From Strigamia acuminata (Eukaryota > Arthropoda > Chilopoda > Geophilomorpha > Linotaeniidae): a DNA stretch of 64,000 bases. The translations under genes and the position numbers were made by a program. How positions within the stretch are numbered: position 1 is the stretch's first letter; every line of letters starts with the position of its first letter. The DNA lies in the NCBI GenBank assembly GCA_949358305.1, contig OX442316.1, positions 16,740,001 to 16,804,000 on the forward strand. Direction: 5' to 3'. The notes beneath the pieces are model-generated. The model was not told where the DNA came from. It made no database searches and saw only the letters and a program-made list of their open reading frames with translations. Positions 49,533 through 60,200 of the stretch are shown here, in pieces.

Positions 49533-50604
49533 GGAATTCGATCCGGGGAAATCGTATCCACCCATGACCTTCATGTAGGCCTTCTCGAGTAGCGAAATCC
49601 AAAATTCGTTTCGGTTGTTCGAGTAGGAGCAGAGCAGTTCGCCGTGGTTACCGGTCGGTAAATAATCGTCGATTATCACCTGAAATGCAAATCAACTTGT
49701 AAATTTATGGAGAAGGAAGTTTTAAATTTGAATGTTTATACTTTTCTAAGCACGCCGTTGATGTGGAATTTCACCATGTATTTGCCGCACGGGTTCAAAA
49801 TCGGCTCTCCGTTGCGGTTTTGCGGGTAAATAATTCTGCAAGTTGGTTTTAAAAGTTTTATTGTTTATTTTTTTTTCGTTTTCGGTGCAAAAATTAAAAT
49901 AGTATGTAGTTTTAGACGCAAAATGCATTTTTAAATTGCAAACATGCATTTTTTAATTGCAAAAATGCATTTTTTAATTGCAAAAATGCATTTTTTAATT
50001 GCAAAAATGCATTTTTTTATTGCAAAAATGCATTTTTTAATTGCAATAATGCATTTTTTAATTGCAAAAATGCATTTTAAAACTCAAAAAATAAATTTTT
50101 AATTTTTAGACCCAAAAAAATGCATTTAAACACAAACCTCGTGACTAATTTCTTCTTAAATCTCTTTTCATACTGCGCGCTAATCGCGAGCGACGCAATG
50201 AACGAACAATCCGAAACGACCGTTTGCTTAATACTAAAACAATCGATAACTTCGATCATTTTCGGACTCGGACACATCTCTTCCGGTCGCATCCATTTGG
50301 TGAAAACATTCTTCTGCTTCGGCGACAACACCAACTTCCCGTCCTTGTCGCTAAACGGCATCGGATACGCGAAACGTTCCTTCAAATCCACCAGCAAGAA
50401 CGGCACGTATTCCCTCGAATTAACGAACGACGTGCACCTAAACAAAAAATCAAACAAAAATTCAATTATTGCACCCAAAACACCAACAAAATCACAAAAA
50501 AACCTCAAAACATCGATTTCTTCCGCCGTATACGAATCACTCCCGATCACTTTCAAGTTAAAATGGCTGCTACTCCCCGACGAAATCGGTTTTTGAGCTT
50601 TTTA
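49533..50604 (-). pseudogene. CAPN7: Truncated calpain-7 fragment
   Basis: Four phase-compatible exons on the minus strand: about 50504-50604, 50138-50437, 49742-49835, 49533-49679. They encode a block matching the start of the calpain-7 protease core: SYTAEEIDVLR, EYVPFLLVDLKERFAYPMPF, FSIKQTVVSDCSFIASLAIS (with the active-site Cys), [20 protein letters not shown] and [17 protein letters not shown]. The N-terminal MIT domains, the catalytic His/Asn half and the C2-like domains have no room here: the fragment is bounded by BTB copy A on one side and copy B on the other. It cannot make an active protease. Exons themselves carry no stops, so capture may be recent. The 5' limit of the first exon is uncertain. 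Confidence 0.85.
49920..50095. repeat. TGCATTTTTTAATTGCAAAA tandem repeat
   Basis: About nine 19-20 bp units around AAATGCATTTTTTAATTGCA in the intron between two calpain-7 exons. TGCATTT units also occur at 25050-25215 and 41700-41930, suggesting a shared repeat family. Confidence 0.8.
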
Positions 50605-50664
50605 ATCTCGATTAATTTCACGCTTAAACATCATCAACCGGTCGATTGCTGCGTGCCGAGATTG

Positions 50665-51580
50665 ATGTTTCAGAATGATTGTGCAAAGTTGATTTCAGCA
50701 ATATTCTTATCAAACTTTATCGTTTTCATATTCATTAGAAGAAATGTGTGGACTGATTCAACTGTGACATCTTGGCCTAATAGGTCTGCCATTCGCCAAA
50801 CGTTTATGAATGTTTCCTCAGTGATTGGGTTCGAATATTGTTGCCAATAGACTTCAAATAATGCATGCAATTGCATTTTGTCGGCAAGCATAACTATTTC
50901 CCTTTTAAAATCATCTGGCAAACCTGGCCCTGTGAGAAGATTTTGCGCCTACAGGAATTTTATGACGACATTGACTGCTTCGGCTGATGACTCTGGTAGA
51001 TTAATCATGTTTTCACGATCCTCCAAAATCCCTTCTGTTAATACTGCCAGAAAATAATCACTTCTTGTCACTAACACACATCTGTGGGCGCGAATTTCTC
51101 CATTTTTGCATTTTAACACGATAAGGCCTGTGTTTGATTCAGTTCTAGAGCAGTATAATTGTGTCAAAAATATTATGTTCTCGGCTTTCAGTTGTAAAAC
51201 TTCTATTTTTATCTGGGCAAATTCTTTTTCCACAAGGTTACTCCATCGAATTTTCTTGGTCAATATATCCTCCACTGTGTTCCTTAAATCTTTCCATTCA
51301 CCATTAATGTTCTATCGTTCGTTTTCAGAGCCAAAACTCCGCGATCGAAACTCCAACCAATCAAACTCTAGAATTCGTAGCACGTGACCAAATGTGCGCT
51401 GAACTTAAAATGTGCTTCGATAAACAAGAAACCAAAACGTTTTATTTTCACCATTAATGTAGTCTTTATGACTACATTCAAATGTAAAATTTACAAATAA
51501 AATCACGTTGTAAATAATTTAATAAAAACACATTGGGTTGTGAAACAAATCAAACAATATTTCATCAAAATTACGTAATC
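50665..51580 (-). pseudogene. Broken BTB-domain gene, copy B
   Basis: Inverted relative to copy A. The start codon is GTG in place of ATG (51275), and a nonsense TAG (50949-50951) replaces the Tyr of VIKFLYAQ. The frame is otherwise continuous to TGA near 50670. The N-terminal part (VEKEFAQIKIEVLQLKAENI) is intact here where copy A is frameshifted, so the two copies bear different lesions and derive from an intact source. An insertion of about 140 bp carrying a copy of the SPC25 promoter interrupts its upstream region. Confidence 0.75.
51319..51396 (-). promoter_or_regulatory. Duplicate of the SPC25 promoter core
   Basis: Over 78 bp this matches 48206-48283 with about six differences, same orientation on the plus strand, including the CCAATCA and CACGTGAC boxes. 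It sits inside BTB copy B, between two copies of a CATTAATGGTGAA motif that is single in copy A. Its sense direction points towards BTB copy B. Whether it drives transcription is unknown. Confidence 0.75.
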
Positions 51581-51975
51581 CGTTTGCACAATTCCACCTT
51601 TTAGTTCGACTTCTACTTCAATTTTTATAGACGCAACATAACCCTGTGCCAGCAGGGAGGAACGACAATTTTCCCTTATTTGATGATTAAAAACAAGAAA
51701 ATACGAGAAGAATTTATTAATCTCTAACCTAATCAGTAAGATAGAAATGGCGCATTAACTTAAACGCTTGAGAAATGTTTCGGTGCAAAGAGTGACGTCA
51801 TTTCTATCTGATTACGAGTTACCTATGAACTCGTCAAATTTAGGTTTATTTCGTTTAATTCTCAAAAGTATCTCGAGTTTCTTGTAAACCATAAGGTACA
51901 ACGACTCATTTTCCACATTTCGTTGAATCAGTGTGTAATTAATTGACTGATTGATCGATTTATGACAGAATCGCG

Positions 51976-52997
51976 ATGGACGACGACTCCATCCTTACCA
52001 CGTTAAAAATCCTCATCATTGGTGAGAGTGGAGTCGGAAAATCGAGGTAGAAATTAAATACAGCGAAAAAATGATGATATTTTACGACTAATCTTTGGTT
52101 GTTATTTTTTTACAGCTTGCTCTTACGATTTACTGATGATACCTTTGATCCGGATTTGCCAGCGACCATTGGTAGATTTTTTAGACACGAAAATGGGTGG
52201 AAATTAGTGAATAAATCCAGTTAATTGATTTGTTTTCACTTGTAGGAGTTGATTTCAAGGTCAAAACCATAAATATAGATGGAAACAGAGCTAAACTGGC
52301 CATCTGGGTAATTATTTGCGTGGATTTTTATATATTTTTTATATTTTTAAATATTTTTTTGTTTTTTTTAAGGATACGGCTGGACAGGAACGGTTTCGCA
52401 CGCTAACACCTAGTTATTACCGGGGCGCCCAAGGAGTCATTTTAGGTTTATTTCGAGAAAAAAAAATATTTTTTTTTATTTTTTGATATTTTTATTTTTA
52501 TTCGATTTAATTGCAGTTTACGATGTGAGCAACAGAAACACGTTTACGAAACTCGACATTTGGTTGAATGAATTGGAAACGTATTCAACCAGAACGGAAA
52601 TTATTAAAATGCTTGTCGGCAACAAAAAAGACAAAGTGATTTATTTATTTATTTCCTAAAATTGTAGATTTTAATCTCATTTAATTTGAATAAATTCCAG
52701 GAAGATCGCAGGGACGTATCGGTCGAAGAAGGAACGAAATTTGCTCGGAAGCATTCGATGCTTTTCATCGAGGCGAGCGCGAAAACACGCGACGGGGTCC
52801 AATGCGCATTCGAGGAACTTGTAGAAAAAGTGAATTAATTTGTTTAGAAATTTGAATTTCCGATTTGAAATTTATAAAAAAAAATTATCTAGATCATTCA
52901 AACGCCGGGATTATGGGAAGTTGATGATTATAAAGGAATCACCGTGTCGGAAACGAGGTCTTCGAACGGCAGATGCGGAGGATATTGCCTTATTTAG
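51976..52997 (+). CDS. RAB18: RAB18 small GTPase
   Basis: Seven exons: 51976-52046, 52116-52171, 52246-52307, 52373-52445, 52517-52635, 52701-52829, 52893-52997. They give 204 residues (human 206). All GTPase motifs are intact: GESGVGKSS (P-loop), DLPATIGVDF (switch I), [20 protein letters not shown] (switch II), GNKKD and EASAK. RAB18-specific stretches such as [20 protein letters not shown] and [12 protein letters not shown] separate it from other Rabs. RAB18 acts at ER and lipid-droplet membranes. The C-terminus is CGGYCLI, one residue shorter than the human CaaX-type CGGYCSVL; both prenylatable Cys remain. Introns are all short (about 63-75 bp, one about 70). Confidence 0.96.
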
Positions 52998-53381
52998 ATC
53001 AATATTGAATATTTGTAATTTAACACCTTAAATTTTCCTAAATAAATAAATAAATTGAAGCTGAAATAAGCGACAACTATTTATATACTTTTAACACGGA
53101 TAAAAATCATGTAACACATTTAATTTAATTTAATTTTAATTTAATTTAATTTAATATTATTTTATTGTGCGATTAATCGCATTTAATTCCACTAACGTTT
53201 TTGTATAGTTTAATTAAACAAGCGTCAAGCAATCTTATCGTGTTTATGAAATATTTTCGATAGTGCGGAATGAAATTTGATAATGTCACGTGAGGGTAAT
53301 GTACATTGTTGATAATTGATAATTTGATTAGGATAAAGATTTCATTTTATTTGGTTTCTAGGTCAAAATCGACACGGAACG
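52998..53381. other. Spacer between RAB18 and the P450 gene
   Basis: RAB18 3' untranslated region (AATAAATAAATAAATTG at 53040-53056 offers poly(A) signals), a TTTAA-rich tract (53119-53155), and a TTTCTAG acceptor at 53361 directly before the P450 start. An upstream exon is therefore expected; I could not locate it. Confidence 0.45.
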
Positions 53382-55436
53382 ATGGCATCTGCAATTCGTT
53401 CGTTTAAGGAGATTCCGGGGCCAAGGAATTGGCCCGTTTTTGGCAATTTGTTGCTGTATAAGACCGGTACGGTTTGTTGGTTTGTTGTTTGGTATTTTGT
53501 TGATGTTCGGTTTTATTTTTTAGGGTATTATTCGGTCGATAAATATCGCGAAACGCTTTCGAAAATGAGGAGCGAGTATGGCGATATAGTGAAGGAAAAT
53601 CTTGGGGGACGGACGGTTATTCATTTGTTCGATCCCGAAGATGCTCGCAAAGTTTACTCGACCGAGGGGAAGAAACCCGAAGTCATTCCGTTGCAGGAAA
53701 GCGTTAAAAAGTATCGGAAAATGAGGAAACTGCACGAAGGACTTGGAAATGTGTAGGAAAACACGCAAAAACATGGGTCTATGTTAATTCCAGTACAGTT
53801 GTGTATACGTTGAGTGCAACTGAATCGTAAGGAGTGTTCACAACTGTACTGGAATTGGAGTGATCAGCCATTTTTATCTCTAAAATGTAAAAAAATTTAA
53901 AAAAAATTCTTTTTAATTATAGAAACGGCGACGAGTGGTACCGATTGCGGAAAGGGCTTCAACAGTTTGTTACGAGACCTAAAATTACGGGTTCTTATTT
54001 AACGACGGTGGACGAAACGGTCAATGAGGTCGTCAACGAAATAAGGAAACGGAGAAACGAAGACGGTTACGTGAAAGATTTGAATTTGCTCATGTCGAAA
54101 TGGACTTTTGAGAGTAAATATTCGATATTTTAATTTTAATTTTAATGAAAATTAACGAAATTTTATAATTTTTTTTAGGTGCGAGTAAAATCTTCCTCGA
54201 GTCGGCGCTTGGCTCTTTCGGTGGCGGCCAAAAAGAAGCGAAAATCCAACAACTAATCGAATCAAACCTCGCCGTTTTTCGTATATCTGCTCGTCTCAAG
54301 TATTCCTTACCGTTCTACCGGTTTCTTCCGACGACGAAATGGAGGAAATTGGTCAAAGCCGAGGACATATTTATGAAGTGATTATTTTTCATTGATTTAT
54401 TGAATTTGAATTTGAATTTTTCGTTTTTCAGGATTTTTTCAGTCCCAATAAACGACGCCATTACGAGAATAGTAAAACTAAACGAACAGGGGAAACTGAC
54501 TGAAGGTTACAGCTTTATACGGCATCTTTTGTCTCTTCCAGAGTTAACTTATGACGACGTTTTCATTCTTAGTTTCTCGATGATGGTGGACGGCTTGACA
54601 ACGGTTTGATACGAAAATGTGAAGAAAAAATTGGAAATTGTTGAATAAAAATGAATTTTTCAGACTTCCCCCGCTGCGGTTACTAATCTCTACAGTCTGA
54701 GTCGTAATCCAGAAGTGCAAGAAAAGCTTTACCAAGAGATTATTGGATTAGTCGGTCCAAATGAACCCATCACTGAACAACATCTCGAGCAAATGTCTTA
54801 TATGAGAGCGTTTCTCAAAGAGAATTTTAGGTTTTTGTTGAGTTTTTGTTGAATTTTTTTGTTTGAATTTATATTTTATTTGTTTTGCAGAGTTTTTCCG
54901 ACCGGAACTGAGGTGTCGCGAATCATTCGAAGCGATTTAGTGTTGAATAATTACCACGTTCCGGCAGGAGTAAGCAAAATTAGGCTTAAAAGTGGAAATA
55001 ATTAAATTGTTATTTTTATTTCTTAATTAAAGACAGCTTGTGATTTGAATCATATGGAGGGGTTTATGGATGAGAAAATATTTCCAAATCCGAAAGAATT
55101 CCGGCCCGAGAGGTGGATCAACGAGTCGAAAGCGATTAATCCATTTTTGATGACGCAGTTCAGCCACGGAATTCGGACGTGTCCGGGTGAGATTTTTAAG
55201 TTTAAACGGAAAATTTATCGTTATTTATTTATTTATTTATTTATTTATTTGTTTATTGGTGCTTTTTTTTAGGTCGTCGGTTCGCTGAACAGGATTTGTA
55301 CGTGTTTTTGTCTCGCGTCATACAAAACTTTCGACTTGAATTAGATCCGAATGATTCACCGCTGGAACAGCTGTATGCAACGTTAATGCTTCCTGATCGA
55401 GACCCCCGAATCGCATTCAAAGAAAGGAAAATATAA
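53382..55436 (+). CDS. Cytochrome P450, probably mitochondrial clan
   Basis: Nine exons: 53382-53466, 53524-53752, 53923-54113, 54179-54377, 54432-54603, 54664-54830, 54891-54969, 55033-55186, 55273-55436. They give at least 479 residues. It has the proline hinge IPGPRNWPVFGN, ExxR (KENFRVFP), the PERF-like region EFRPERW and the heme loop FSHGIRTCPGRRFAEQD with the Cys ligand. Lack of a membrane anchor, the EYGDIVKENLGG start region and the I-helix neighbourhood suggest the mitochondrial clan (CYP24/27/10-like). The frame stays open back to the splice acceptor at 53361, so a presequence may be encoded by an unseen upstream exon. In the I helix, DGLTTTSP replaces the usual AGxDTT, losing the conserved acid. 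Substrate unknown. Confidence 0.85.
53786..53856. repeat. 71-bp perfect inverted-repeat mini-element
   Basis: Perfect 18-bp inverted ends (AATTCCAGTACAGTTGTG, 53786-53803 and 53839-53856) around a 35-bp core, inside P450 intron 2. Likely a tiny MITE. Target duplication not clear. Confidence 0.7.
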
Positions 55437-55556
55437 CTTTGATTGGATTTTTAAAATATTATATTTCGTATTTTACTCATTTTCTAATTAACAAATTTGC
55501 AATTTTCCTCACATTTCTTCATGTAACCTGATATAATTCTCGATTAAACTTTGAAA

Positions 55557-55746
55557 CTATTGTTCGTCTTCTCTTCTCTTGACTCGAAGTTTTTCCATCT
55601 GTGATTTAAATCAAGTTAAATTAAATTTTTACTTCTAAAAATCAGAAATTGTGGCCATTGCTTACCCATTTTTGAAACAGAGACACTGCCACCATGATTA
55701 ACGTGAAGTATACGAATATTTCGATGTACATCTCCATGTTATTGCC
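55557..55746 (-). CDS. Predicted 37-residue single-pass membrane micropeptide
   Basis: Two exons on the minus strand: 55666-55746 (ATG at 55737) and 55557-55598, joined by a GTAAGC donor and CACAG acceptor. The product has a short N-terminus, one hydrophobic segment (YIEIFVYFTLIMVAVSLF) and a basic-then-acidic tail (QKWMEKLRVKRREDEQ). Exon 1 is preceded by its own acceptor (TTTTTAG), so the transcript has an upstream exon. This could be the first exon of the neighbouring small gene (56140-56262), which joins in phase and would give a two-pass protein of about 81 residues. No family recognised. Confidence 0.4.
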
Positions 55747-56000
55747 CTAAAAATCGTCTGTGTTTGAGGCAATCTATTCTCTTGTGAAATGAGTCTGACT
55801 ATATGACTACACGTTCACTGTGCTATAAATTTTTTTTTATTTTACATCAAAAAGATTGATGAGTGTGAGGTGAGGTGAGTTTAGGAAGGAAGGTCATGCA
55901 CTTATTTGAGTAATTTGAGTGTCAGAGAAAAAGATAAATGATTAATTATACATTAAAAATTGAAAATTGAGATGTTTAAAGTTTTTTTTTTAATTATTGT

Positions 56001-56262
56001 TTAATTTTTCTTCTGTTTTTCTTCTTCTTCTGTCTTCCGTTTAACGTTTGCTTTGAATTTTTTTGCATCAATCTTAAATTTACAAACAGAAAGGAAAATT
56101 AAACCTGTGATCAATCAAATAAATGTGAATAGATTTTACCTGCTTCATGAACATTACTATGCCTATGACGAACAAATTTGCAGCGACAAATAATTCGAAA
56201 TGATCGAAATCCCACGTGATTTTGTTTAAGCCGAAACCCCATCTGAATTCACTCGTTTCCAT
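56001..56262 (-). CDS. Predicted 64-residue single-pass membrane micropeptide
   Basis: Two exons on the minus strand: 56140-56262 and 56001-56072, phase 0. The product begins METSEFRWGFGLNKITWDF, contains one hydrophobic segment (ELFVAANLFVIGIVMFM) and ends in a Lys/Glu-rich tail (KRKTEEEEKQKKN). The layout (short lumenal or outer part, one membrane span, basic cytosolic tail split off into a second exon) matches the smaller gene just downstream, suggesting a diverged tandem pair. Too short for homology by eye. Confidence 0.4.
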
Positions 56263-57201
56263 GTTAAATAAAACGAAATTAAATATACTTTTATCTCGAC
56301 TAGAATTTTGTAATGTACGGTAATGGAAAAGATTTCCTTTTATTTTTATGTGACTGTTTGCTTTTATACTTTATTCTTTCCACATCTGTTTTGAATTGTG
56401 ACGAATTTTATTTCATTTTTTAATATTTCATTTCCTCCATTTGGCTTACAGAGCAAAAAGTCACATGTGATGAACAATTTTTAACATTTATTTATTTTTT
56501 TAATGGACCACAAAATCTTAAATGTAAATTTTACATCGATGTACCATCTAAACATAAGATTTTAAAATGAAAATTAATAGATATGCAGCTTATGACATAT
56601 ACACACAGGAACCATTAAGGCCGGTTGGATTATTGCGGGAGCCCTCGGTGCAAAGACTACGCGTGCGGGGCCTCTATCTGAAATATTTTTATCTTTTAAA
56701 TTTAAACAAATATAAATTTTTGATTGTCAAGTTGCAAAGAATGCATTTAAAAACAGCACTTTTCAGGCGCAAAAACAAATTTTAAACCAAAAAATGCGTT
56801 ATTTTTATTTTTTAAAAATCTAGAAGCAGCGCTCGTGAGCACAGATGTGTGCCGTAAGAGCGGGGCCCGGCGGGGGCCCGGCGCTACCGCAACGGGCTCC
56901 AAACCGGCCGTGACAGTTAACAATAATACCTGTAAATTGATTAATTATTATTTTTATATTATGAAAAATTATTCTTAAATAAAAGATGAATTTATAACTT
57001 AATAGTAAGTAATCCTAGTTTTTCCTCGTCCTTTGACAGCTGCACCGGGCTCGGTTTAACCAGTTCCATTATATTTGTACACACACTTCTACGCTGGAAA
57101 AAAGAAGCGTGTTAAAAAAGTAAAATTTTTCCAGTTCAAAATTACACTCAAGAAACTTTCCCTTACGGAATTTAGTCTTGAGCATCGGGCTTGAATTAGG
57201 C
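56263..57201. other. Intergenic region with a transposon remnant
   Basis: Between about 56613 and 56915 lies an inverted-end element (GGCCGGTTGGATT ... CCAAACCGGCC) with GC-rich outer parts and an AT-rich middle. The part near 57060-57201 is the 3' untranslated region of the minus-strand P450. No coding exon was seen. Confidence 0.45.
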
Positions 57202-60200
57202 TTACTGATTGCGCGGGATCAGCGTCACCCAAACTTCGTCCGCAAGTCTCGTCGCGAGCCCGTGAATGTAGCTAACGGATTGGCCGGGTACAACGTGAAA
57301 CTCGAATTGGCGACACCATTCCGCTAAAAATACCGTTGCTTCCATGTATGTGAAATTCGAGCCGGGACATTGACGACCTCCAGCGAAACCAAACGGTTGA
57401 AAGGCGAATGGGTGTTGTTTTTTACATTTGGCTTCGCTAAAACGATCGGGATCGAATCTGGTGAATTGAAGAAAAATTAAAAAATATATTTTTAAATTTA
57501 AATTTAAATATATTATTATTACCTGTCAGGATCGGGAAAGTGATAGGGATCGTCGAAGCTGACGCAGAGGCTTTGGTACAAGTTAGTTCCAGGTGGGATT
57601 TTGTAGCCGCCAATTTTCATTTCTTTGTCCGCGACACGAAAGAGGAAATCTGCGCCCGGGATGAAGCGTAACGTTTCGTTGATTACTTGACGTAAGTACC
57701 TAGAAATTTATTCATTTATTCTTAATTTAGTTCGTAAGAAGCGAAATTAACCCAAACTTTTAGTGACATTTGTGCCGCCTGCTCTAGTTTTCTTCAATTC
57801 ACAGATTTTTAGCAACAAGTCAATAGGCCTATGTGCAAATTAAATTGAATCCGTTTGCTACTTGCCAATATACCCACAGCGTACTCTGTGTAGCCCGGAT
57901 GGTGGAGGGAATTTAACATTGCTATACCTGCTATACTACGGGTATTCACTGTTTATTGTAAAATAGAATATCAATATGCCGCAGCTGTTTGGTCGAACAG
58001 TACACCGTAGTGTAAAACTACCGGAACGGCTATGTTATTTTCAGTTATAGCGTAAGCTCCGGTAGAGTTATAAGTTTTCCACTATACTTATAGGCTTAAC
58101 GGGGTTTTTATAAGGGAAAAGTGCCTGCCGCAAACTGTGTAATTTCAATTTTCGTTTACAGTAATTAAGAGTTTTCCGCTACAGTTTTAGGCATATTTGT
58201 GTGAGCTAATTGTGTATTGGGGCTTTTATGTTAGTTTTCGTACTTGAGTTCTGACAGTTTATCCCTGGTGATTCGCTCTTCACCGAGAACTCTGTGGGCT
58301 TCCTGGTACACGTTTTCTTGAGCTTCTTCGTACAAGGTTAGCAAGTAGATGATGTTGGTTAAGAGTTGTCCAGTGGTGACGTAGCCTGCTGACAAAAAGA
58401 CGAGTGCATCGCCAATTCTCTGCTCATCCGTCATGTCTTGCTGCAGTAAAAGATCCAGGAAAGTTGTTTGTTCGTCGTCTTTTTCCAAACGGCGTCGATC
58501 GAGGACGTCTCCAATGATCTTTCGGACTCCAACGATGTCTGCACAATTATACGAGTCAAGTAATAATAATAATTAATGATGGACCACCAGTAGTACAATA
58601 TTTGTCCACCTTTACTCTTATTCTTTGAAATTTGCACTTACTTTCTTTGTACGTTTTATCCTCTTCGCTGTCTAGTTCAGGAGGAGCTTGCAGGTACTTG
58701 AAAATCTACAACGAAGCAAATCAATATTTGTATTTGTCTGATAATGTTATTTTATGTGAGTGACGGGTCGGTTGTAGATGTGGCGTGCCCTAACGGCACT
58801 ACCAACACGGGTGACGGGAACTCCAACCCCTAGACAACGAATTAAAGGCCAAAACCAACAATCGGGAGTCCCTGTCTCCATTATTTACGTGAGGTCCGGT
58901 CCCACCCATGGTAATCAATTCCCATACTCACTTCGTCCGTTTGGGTTTTGAATTTTTCCAGTTTCTCGGAGTCGTTGAAGTAGTTGCCAAAAAGTGGTCT
59001 CGTGAGCGCAGCCATTGTGATCTGCAGCATTGTATTCAGCAGTGGGATGTGGTCGTCCGCACTAAGACTTCTCCATTTTACCATGTACTCATTCGCGACC
59101 TTTGGAACAAATCAATTGTTTTAATACGTTAGAAAAATTTAATTTGTATAATATGAACTTTTTACTTCAACGAAGGTGTCGAAAAAAAGCCAGTTGGCGG
59201 TGGTTTGAAAGTACGGGTCGTAAATATCCCTAAACTGTCGCGCTCGGGTGCTATTTCCAATAGCGAAACAGTCATTCCCACATAACGGTCGAAACAATTC
59301 ATTGAAACTGTCTGAAAGTGAAATAAATCACACACAACAAGTTTATTCATTATTCATTCCCAACCCTTATAGGAAATTAGCACTGAAAAGTCATTAATCA
59401 TTCTGCTGACACGAGAGAAATCGAAGAACCCGAAGAAACCAAAGAAACTGTGCAGGTGTATTTGCACCAGAAGAAATTGTGCAGGTTTGAGCAGCTAGAG
59501 ATTTACATTCTATTGTTTTCAATACAATGTATAAGGCATCATGCAGGAGCATTATGCTTAGGCACCATGCAGCTTCCATATTTTCCCCTATAGCAACGGT
59601 TGATCAGGTTTGAACAATAAAGGATTTCCATCTTCTGTTAAAGAAATGGAAGAGGCAGAAGCAGTCTGCCATGTTTTAGGCAGAAGCGACTAAGGACAGC
59701 ATTCCTGCCGCTCTCCCATTGGTTAAGGTGAGGTTAGGTTAGGTTAGGTTAGGGTAAAAAGAAAATGTAATAATGTATGTATTTGTACCTGGGCCAACAC
59801 AGCCACCAGAGTGTGCCGAAAACAATCGGACAGCATTCCTGTCGCTCTCTCATTGGTTCAGGTTAGGTTAGGTTAGGTTAGGGTTAAAAGAAAATGTAAT
59901 AATGTATATATGTGTATCTGGGTCAATACGGCCACCACAGTTTGCCGACAACAATCGGATTTCTCGGCCAATGGGAGAGCGACAGGAATGCTGTCCTTAG
60001 TCGCCTGTGTTTTAGGCTAAACCCTGGTGTGTTATTTACTATCTTGGACTAAAGATATAAAAGAAACCGAGGTCTGGATTACGCATTTTCATAGCGCGAT
60101 GAAAATTTTATAGCGCGCAATAAATAAGACGCAATAGAAAAGTTTCAAACCATGAAATATATTCAAGATCAAGAGCCATATTGCTAATTCTTTAAAATTA

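Noticed and set aside
50077-50556. Functional calpain-7 gene
   Set aside because: Only the Cys-bearing part of the protease core is present. Upstream and downstream exons cannot fit between the BTB copies and RAB18/SPC25.
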